Shown here piece after piece: positions 58,787 through 64,000 of a DNA stretch of 64,000 bases (positions are counted from its first letter, which is position 1; each line of letters starts with the position of its first letter). Below the pieces are notes generated by a model that was not told the DNA's origin, ran no database searches, and was given only the letters and a program-made list of their open reading frames with translations. The DNA is from Pleomorphomonas koreensis DSM 23070. GTDB lineage: Bacteria; Pseudomonadota; Alphaproteobacteria; Rhizobiales; Pleomorphomonadaceae. The stretch lies in the NCBI RefSeq assembly GCF_000425185.1, contig NZ_AULH01000008.1:1-64000 (forward strand). Direction: 5' to 3'. The position numbers and the translations under genes are program-made.

Positions 58787-59452
58787 GGCGTTTCCTCCAT
58801 TTTATCTTCAACGATCGCTCGCCGGTGCGGCGTGCCTTCTCGCTGTCCCAAGCAACCTTGGCGGAATGGACCGGCGCTCCGCCATGGACGATTCCGCGCC
58901 CTCCGCCATCCCGGAATGGCCCGGCATCTTTGGTCGGCTGAACGGAAGCGCCCGGCGTGCCCGCCGGAAACGGCAAGGACGCCGGCACGGAGTGAGCCGG
59001 AACGCACCGGATGATCCGGACCGGCCGGCCGGAAACCTCCTCCGGATATCCTCTCTCTCCCGCCCTGTCGCCTTTTTCGGCTGTCCTGCTTCCGCTCGGC
59101 GGCCATCCCACCGCCGACCGGAGTGTCCGCCGCCCGTCACGTCCGACAAGCAAGGACGATCGTGTGCGGCGGAAGATAGCCTAGGTGGCGGATGTCCTTC
59201 CGGGAATGGCTGCATCCATGAATTCCATGGACGAAACTCTTAACGAGACATCGGCTCCGACCTTTGGCTGATGCCGCCCGGAAGCCGAGCCGAGCCGGAA
59301 GGGGCGGGCCCTCGGCGAGGCGGTCGGACGACGCGCGGCATGCCCGACCTACGCAATTGGCCGGATACGCTCGGCCCTCGCCGTCATTGACCGGCGCGGC
59401 GCCACTGCTTACGCTTTCCGGACAGGCACTTGCCAACCCGGAGGACCCCCCC
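58787..59452. other. 666-base non-coding region upstream of araF
   Basis: Divergent between araF and the small HTH gene. Open frames here lack family similarity or consistent coding bias. It is rich in short GC inverted and direct motifs (several copies of CGGAATGG and CCGG-rich palindromes at 58860-59040), so it is probably a structured leader or promoter region. No riboswitch could be recognised. Confidence 0.5.
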
Positions 59453-59626
59453 GTGACCGAACAGGCAACTGTTACCGTCGGCGTCATTGCCAAGGAAATC
59501 GGCGTTTCCGACGCCAAGGTGAAGAAGGCGATCGAAACGCTGAAGATCGAGCCGGTCGGTAAGCGCGGCGTCTGCAAGCTCTACGCGGCCGACGTCGTCG
59601 AGGCCGTGAGGAAGACGCTCGCCTGA
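59453..59626 (+). CDS. small MerR/excisionase-like DNA-binding protein
   Basis: A 57-residue protein starting at a GTG with GGAGGA eight bases upstream. VTVGVIAKEIGVSDAKVKKAIETLKIEPVGKRGVCKLYAADVVEAVRKTLA fits a minimal winged-helix of the MerR/excisionase sort: helix-turn-helix (IAKEIGVSDAKVKKAI), wing (KRGVCKLYAADV) and closing helix. No effector domain, so it may act as a small regulator or accessory DNA binder. It lies upstream of lexA but about 360 bases away, so co-regulation is not indicated. Longer extensions from 59264 are not conserved-looking. Confidence 0.8.
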   Translation: MTEQATVTVGVIAKEIGVSDAKVKKAIETLKIEPVGKRGVCKLYAADVVEAVRKTLA

Positions 59627-59984
59627 CCCCGCGAGATCGGCGAAACGGCCTACCCAAGCCTCGTATTCCCGGCAGATGCAGCCACTGTTCTCCACGCCGG
59701 GATAGAAACGCGCCTTCCTCCAGCAGGGAGAGTTGGCCGGTATCTCGTGCCGGCATCACCCGCGTTTTCCATCCGTCCGGAGCGAATAGCCGGGCGTTGC
59801 TCCCGATACGACTGGGAATTACTCCGCCCGACAACGATTCTCGTCCTGCCCGCACCTGTTCAAAGGTAGATCCGGCAATCTCCCATTGCGGAACACACAC
59901 GGAACATGTTAACTCTGTTCGTGATTTGTACCGAATCGCGGTGCGGTGCGCAGAGCGCTCCGGCCGACCAGCGGGGACCAGACG
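59627..59984. other. 358-base intergenic region before lexA
   Basis: No gene is supported. Contains the SOS box at 59891-59905 and the lexA promoter; A/T-richer at 59880-59935. Confidence 0.5.
59891..59905. promoter_or_regulatory. alphaproteobacterial SOS box (LexA operator)
   Basis: GAACACACACGGAAC equals GTTC-N7-GTTC on the opposite strand, the direct-repeat LexA box of alphaproteobacteria. It lies 80 bases upstream of the lexA start, consistent with autorepression and SOS induction. Confidence 0.88.
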
Positions 59985-60698
59985 ATGCTCACGCGCAAAC
60001 AGCTCGAACTCCTGATGTTCATTCATGAGCGGCTGAAGGAATCGGGCGTGCCGCCGTCCTTCGACGAGATGAAGGACGCGCTGGACCTCAAGTCGAAGTC
60101 GGGCATCCACCGGCTGATCACCGCGCTGGAGGAGCGCGGCTTCATCCGCCGCCTGCCCAATCGGGCGCGGGCGCTGGAGGTGATCAAGCTGCCGGAGACC
60201 ATGCAGCCGGGCATCGGCCGCGGCCGCAAGGGCTTCGCGCCGGCGGTCATCGAGGGCGACGCCGGCCGCAAGACGCCGCAGGCCAGCGCCGCCGCGCCGT
60301 CGCTCGACAGCCGCGACACCGTGCCGGTGCCGGTGATGGGTCGCATCGCCGCCGGCGTGCCGATCGCCGCCATTCAGAACCAGTCGCACATCCTGCACGT
60401 GCCGATCGACCTGGTGGCCGGCGGCGAGCATTACGCGCTGGAAGTGCGCGGCGACTCGATGATCGAGGCTGGGATCCTCGATGGCGACACCGTGGTCATC
60501 AAGAAGTCGGACACCGCCGATTCCGGCGACATCATCGTCGCGCTGGTGGACGACGAGGAGGCGACGCTGAAGCGTCTGCGCCGCAAGGGCGCCTCGGTGG
60601 CTCTCGAAGCCGCCAACCCGGCTTACGAGACGCGCATCTTCGGCCCCGACCGGGTGCGCATCCAGGGCCGGCTCGTGGCGCTGATGCGCCGCTACTGA
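59985..60698 (+). CDS. lexA: LexA repressor
   Basis: SOS master repressor, 237 residues. N-terminal winged helix ([66 protein letters not shown]), a linker of about 45 residues that is longer than in E. coli (typical for alphaproteobacteria), then the peptidase-like domain: cleavage site in [12 protein letters not shown], catalytic Ser in [11 protein letters not shown] (about residue 158) and Lys in EEATLKRL (about 195). Self-cleavage with RecA filaments derepresses DNA-repair genes. It has its own SOS box upstream. Confidence 0.98.
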   Translation: MLTRKQLELLMFIHERLKESGVPPSFDEMKDALDLKSKSGIHRLITALEERGFIRRLPNRARALEVIKLPETMQPGIGRGRKGFAPAVIEGDAGRKTPQASAAAPSLDSRDTVPVPVMGRIAAGVPIAAIQNQSHILHVPIDLVAGGEHYALEVRGDSMIEAGILDGDTVVIKKSDTADSGDIIVALVDDEEATLKRLRRKGASVALEAANPAYETRIFGPDRVRIQGRLVALMRRY

Positions 60699-61133
60699 TC
60701 CCGGTAGCCGGTTCCGGCCTTGATTCCCTTCCCAGGGCGGGTGCGGGCTGCGCCGACCAGCCGCTCCATGAATTCGTCGGCAATCGTGCCCTGAGGGGAA
60801 CTTGGGCACTGACGCGCCGGGGCACTGAAGCCGCTGGCCCGGACGGCTGGCGCGGCGAGATTATTTCGTGCCCTCGCCCGATTGGCTGTGGACTGGAGCA
60901 ATTCCAGCAAAGCGGGAACCGGTTTGGCGTCCGCAATTGCGTGTTGATAAAGAGATGGAGCATTCCCGGTGAACCCGTTTTCACCGGCAATACCCCAGAG
61001 AGCCGGATTGGGGCATCGTGTCGGGACGTCGGGCCGGAACGCCAAATCGAGCCGGCCGCATGAGCCTTCGCGCCAGGCGGCCGAGAGTTCTCCTGCCTCT
61101 AGCTACGCGTCATCTTCCTTGCCCCCCGGATGA
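60699..61133. other. 435-base intergenic region, lexA / queA
   Basis: Convergent gene tails with no supported gene. It contains a degenerate palindromic repeat element (60898-60984). The rest shows no coding bias. Confidence 0.5.
60898..60984. repeat. degenerate Rhizobiales-type intergenic palindromic element
   Basis: First module 60898-60940: GCAATT and AATTGC arms with CCAGCAAAGCGGGAACCGGTTTGGCGTCCG-like interior. Second module: GGTGAA-N6-TTCACC at 60967-60984 next to GATGGAGCATTCCC. From memory these resemble the mosaic GAGCAATTCC.../...GAATTGC and GAGCATTTCC elements scattered between Rhizobiales genes. Mismatches suggest an old copy. I could not search the rest of the genome. Confidence 0.55.
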
Positions 61134-62228
61134 TCAGTCCTTCTTCGCCAGCCGGCTTTCCGCCGCCGGATGCAGCAGTGACGTATCGCCGTATGAGTAG
61201 AAGCGATAGCCGTTGGCGATGGCATGGGCATAGGCGGCGCGTATGGTATCGAGGCCGGAGAAAGCCGAGACCAGCATGAACAGCGTCGATTTCGGCAGAT
61301 GGAAGTTGGTCATCAGCAGATCGACGGCGCGGAAACGGTAGCCGGGCGTGATGAAGATGTCGGTGGCACCCCGGAAGGGCCGGATGATGCCATCCTCGCC
61401 GGCGGCGCTTTCGAGAAGGCGCAGCGACGTCGTGCCGACCGCCACCACCCGGCCGCCGCCGGCCCGCACGGCATTGAGCGCCTTGGCGGTTTCCGCCGAG
61501 ATGTGACCGATCTCGGCGTGCATCCGGTGATGTTCGGTGTCCTCGGCCTTCACCGGCAGGAAGGTGCCGGCGCCGACATGCAGCGTCACGAAATGCCGGC
61601 CGATGCCGCGCGCCTCAAGCCGCGCCAGAAGGTCCGGCGTGAAATGCAGCCCGGCGGTCGGCGCGGCCACCGCGCCGTTCTCGCGAGCGTAGACCGTCTG
61701 GTAGTCGGCGCGGTCGTGTTCATCCTCGGCGCGGCGAGCGGCGATATAGGGCGGCAGCGGAATGTGGCCGACGGCGGCCAGCGCAGCGTCGAGCGCCGGA
61801 CCGGCGAGATCGAAGCGGAGGCCGACGTCGCCCTCCTCGCCCTTGGCGGTGACGATGGCGGCAAGCGGCCCGGCCGCCGGATCGGCGCCGGAGAACAGCA
61901 CGCGGTCGCCGGGGCGGAGCTTGCGGGCGCCCTTGACGAAGGCACGCCAGCAATCCGGCGCTTCGCGCAAGTGCAGCGTCGCCGAGATGTGGACGGGCTC
62001 GGCGCCGGGGCGGTCGCGCCGTCCTTCGAGCTGGGCGGGGATCACCCTGGTGTCGTTGAACACCAGCGCGTCACCCGGCAACAGCAGATCGGCGAGGTCG
62101 CGCGCCTGCCTGTTCTCGAAAGGCACGCCGGGCCTGACGACCAGAAGACGCGACGCGTCACGCGGTACGACTGGACGCAGGGCAATCCGCTCGGGCGGCA
62201 GGTCGAAGTCGAAGTCTGAAACTTGCAT
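61134..62228 (-). CDS. queA: S-adenosylmethionine:tRNA ribosyltransferase-isomerase
   Basis: Penultimate step of queuosine synthesis: transfers and isomerises the ribosyl of SAM onto preQ1 at tRNA position 34. The 364-residue length is standard. Motifs: [111 protein letters not shown] and [12 protein letters not shown] ending with [19 protein letters not shown]. The start has a weak GGG site. Other queuosine genes are not in the window. The low-coding 900-base region follows at its 5' side. Confidence 0.97.
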   Translation of the reverse strand: MQVSDFDFDLPPERIALRPVVPRDASRLLVVRPGVPFENRQARDLADLLLPGDALVFNDTRVIPAQLEGRRDRPGAEPVHISATLHLREAPDCWRAFVKGARKLRPGDRVLFSGADPAAGPLAAIVTAKGEEGDVGLRFDLAGPALDAALAAVGHIPLPPYIAARRAEDEHDRADYQTVYARENGAVAAPTAGLHFTPDLLARLEARGIGRHFVTLHVGAGTFLPVKAEDTEHHRMHAEIGHISAETAKALNAVRAGGGRVVAVGTTSLRLLESAAGEDGIIRPFRGATDIFITPGYRFRAVDLLMTNFHLPKSTLFMLVSAFSGLDTIRAAYAHAIANGYRFYSYGDTSLLHPAAESRLAKKD

Positions 62229-63134
62229 GGCCCTGCATTAGGCAGCGCCGGTGCGAAAGGCAACCAGGATTCCGGCCTTGCAGGGCGGCGTCGGCGGGGG
62301 GATCCATGATCGCCGCTCGGCCAAGCCGACAGCCTGTTTCCATCAACGACCGACCCGGAAGTCCGGCGGAGCGGCTTGGGGACTGCAACCCCGGTCAACC
62401 GTGCAGGGCGACGGGTACCGGCTGCCATGGTTGCGGTCACCTCGATGTTTCAGGCCATGCCCAAGCGTGACGGGCGACGGCACAACAGCGCCCAGAAAAT
62501 CCCGCAAGGCATGTATCGATCCTCGACCAAGCACGAAGCGCAATAACCTGCGTCGCTGCCGCCGCTGTTGTCGAACGTTACCGATCCACGCCCATGCACG
62601 GGAGGCGCCGCCTGTCGACCCGCCGGCCACAACAGTCATCGGCCGTCCAGGTCCACGCCACCGCAGAGGGGTGGTGCGTCATTACCAGGTCCATACGGTC
62701 CTGGTCGGCTGTTTTGCCCCATGTCGGTGCCACCCGCTACCTGAAGCGGGTCCAGCTCCGCCGGAGGTCTGTCGTCCCCTCCGTCGCGCGACATTCATAC
62801 GGCGGTCCGCGCTCGTTCGGTCCTGTGACGGCATTGAGGAGCAGCGCAGGCCATATCCTTCGCCCTGCTTGCCACTCTCCTCCGCGCTCGAGACCACAAC
62901 CGCCCACCTCTCGAAACGTTTTTTGTGAGTAGAGTTTATCTAAGATTTTACGCTTGCCGGCGGTTTCGGGGCCCGCCTGCTTACTACCGGCAGCGACCTA
63001 TGATAGAACACTTACAACGCAAGCAAACGACGAAAACTGCCAATCGCCGGCCCCGGCGGAACAGACCGTCTTGTCCTTTTCACGGCGAGCCGACCGCCGC
63101 CATCGCCTTAGCGCCTGCCCTGGAGCGTCCGAAC
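62229..63134. other. 906-base region with no supported gene
   Basis: Open frames on both strands lack coding bias and family similarity, and many carry mixed residues typical of random GC-rich translation. Noted: a GC-rich part to about 62900, then an A/T-rich patch (CGTTTTTTGTGAGTAGAG at about 62916-62935) that is the likely promoter area of the next gene. No tRNA, riboswitch or terminal repeat was recognised. Possible decayed gene or uncharacterised RNA. Confidence 0.5.
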
Positions 63135-64000
63135 GTGGCCCACCCGAGATCCCCGTTGCGCATCACTGACAACGTTGTCGACACCGATCAGCGGCCGGCT
63201 GTCGTCCTGGAGCGCCTCGATCTCGAACTGCGGTTGAAGCTGATGCGGCAGGCGGCACCGGCCGCCGTGCTGGCCGAACGCCCGGACCTCGGCAGCGCGG
63301 CGGCTCTGATGCTGTCGGACCTCGGCTTCATCGCCGCGCCCTGGCGATCGGATGCGCCCGAGCCCGACCTCGACCACGGCCTGATGCTGATCGTTGGCGA
63401 CCGCTTCGCGCCGGACTTTCTCAACGACGTGCTGAACGGCCCCTGGACGGCCCGGCTCGACCGCGTCGTGCTGTTCGGCGACCGGCTCGGCGGCCGGACG
63501 CTGGCGGCGCTCGACGAGATCGGCTTTCCCTTCATCGTCAAGTCGCTGCCGACGCCCGAGCGGCTGGCCAGCATCCTGGCCCACGCCGATCCGTCGACGG
63601 CAGCGCTCCGCCAGTCGGCCGTCGCCCGCCGCACGGCGGCGGCGGCAGAGATCGAGACCGGCTCCGACCGCCTGTTCGGGCTTATTCGTGCCGGCGACCT
63701 CGGCGCCGCCATCGCCGAGGCGAAGGGCGCCTTCAACCATTTCGAAGCGCTGCTGGACAGCGCCGCCGCCGCCCACTGGCTGACCATCATCCAGAGCTAT
63801 CATGATGGCACCGCCCAGCATTGCAGCCTGGTGTCGGCCATCGCCATGCTGTTTGCGCGTGGCCTCGGCTTCTCGGCCGGCGACCAGCGCCGCCTGTTCG
63901 AGGCCGCGCATTTTCACGACGTCGGCAAGGTGCATGTGCCGCTTTCCGTCCTCGACAAGCCCGGCGCGCTCGATCCCGAGGAGCGGCGGGTGATGGAGAC
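63135..64000 (+). CDS. HD-GYP-domain phosphodiesterase with degenerate receiver (cut by window end)
   Basis: At least 288 residues. After a short start, about residues 45-155 resemble a response-regulator receiver (GLMLIVGDRFAPDFLNDVLNG..., then DRVVLFGDRLGGRTLAALDEIGFPFIVKSLPTPERLASIL with the late Lys), but the acidic phospho-acceptor cluster is not evident. The HD-GYP part begins near residue 215 with YHDGTAQHCSLVSAIAMLFARGLGF and continues HFHDVGKVHVPLSVLDKPGALDPEERRVMET at the window edge. Family enzymes hydrolyse cyclic-di-GMP. The GYP signature lies beyond the window. I chose the GTG at 63135 with GGAG nine bases upstream; a TTG at 63156 or an ATG at 63000 are alternatives. Confidence 0.85.
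   Translation, partial: MAHPRSPLRITDNVVDTDQRPAVVLERLDLELRLKLMRQAAPAAVLAERPDLGSAAALMLSDLGFIAAPWRSDAPEPDLDHGLMLIVGDRFAPDFLNDVLNGPWTARLDRVVLFGDRLGGRTLAALDEIGFPFIVKSLPTPERLASILAHADPSTAALRQSAVARRTAAAAEIETGSDRLFGLIRAGDLGAAIAEAKGAFNHFEALLDSAAAAHWLTIIQSYHDGTAQHCSLVSAIAMLFARGLGFSAGDQRRLFEAAHFHDVGKVHVPLSVLDKPGALDPEERRVME

Noticed and set aside
62251-62928. Plus-strand frame of 225 codons between queA and HD-GYP gene
   Set aside because: No start signal, no recognisable motif and mixed composition; treated as non-coding.
1-64000. tRNA genes, rRNA genes, CRISPR arrays, prophage or defence islands
   Set aside because: Scanned the gaps for T-loop motifs, regular repeats and typical gene sets; none found by eye. 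A tRNA or covariance scan would be decisive.

Overview
The window is about two-thirds G+C and densely coded. It looks like chromosome from a free-living alphaproteobacterium of the Rhizobiales/Hyphomicrobiales type. Supporting signs are an alphaproteobacterial SOS box (GAAC-N7-GAAC, i.e. GTTC-N7-GTTC) upstream of lexA, a degenerate intergenic palindrome of a kind I associate with Rhizobiales, a short FlgD, a high density of ABC uptake operons, and MsrPQ, QueA and ROK/AraC/LysR regulators of that type. I cannot name the genus from sequence alone. I see no rRNA, tRNA or CRISPR array.

Layout. 1-850: the 3' end of an IS5-type transposase runs into a lower-GC gene for an exported, Cys-containing unknown protein. 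1-4.0 kb: hutU-hutD (histidine degradation) behind a HutC-like operator, then an RpiB isomerase. 4.0-7.6 kb: redox block with pseudoazurin behind a perfect FNR-type box, the periplasmic methionine sulfoxide reductase pair msrPQ, and metY. 8.0-16.7 kb: a three-PAS GGDEF-EAL protein, a LysR regulator divergent from a medium-chain dehydrogenase, an iron-type alcohol dehydrogenase, a lone treZ and an EamA transporter. 16.9-26.9 kb: a flagellar block on the minus strand (flagellin, fliD, fliS, flgD, flgE, flgK, flgL plus small accessory genes), headed by an ECF sigma gene. 27.4-33.9 kb: a Nudix hydrolase, an isochorismatase-like hydrolase, and an amino-acid ABC cluster with two binding proteins, a dimethylargininase and an M20 amidohydrolase, but no ATPase. 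34-41.5 kb: a ROK regulator divergent from a six-gene sugar operon (binding protein, two permeases, SIS isomerase/deglycase, PfkB kinase, ATPase), with a perfect inverted repeat between them. 41.5-46.9 kb: an MFS exporter facing an AraC regulator, a PQQ-type sugar dehydrogenase, a DASS transporter and a GNAT. 46.9-54.8 kb: glycan block with GH20 hexosaminidase, AraC regulator, a 1,123-residue DUF5107-TPR protein, an aldose epimerase and an APH-like kinase. 54.9-58.8 kb: araFGH arabinose transporter. 59.4-62.2 kb: a 57-residue HTH protein, lexA and queA. 63.1-64 kb: the start of an HD-GYP protein with a degenerate receiver domain, cut by the window end.

Overall this is a nutrient-scavenging and motility region. 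Histidine, arginine derivatives, an unknown phosphorylated amino-sugar or Amadori-type compound, arabinose and beta-hexosaminides are each served by their own transporter or enzyme set. Cyclic-di-GMP proteins sit near both ends and flagellar genes lie in the middle. A recurring theme is a GC-rich hairpin directly after each of four abundant binding-protein genes and after flagellin. No defence system, prophage or clearly unprecedented system was found. The best leads are the ECF sigma and small acidic protein bracketing the filament genes, the ROK-controlled sugar operon, the ATPase-less dimethylargininase cluster, the DUF5107-TPR neighbourhood and two short genes that automated callers could miss.
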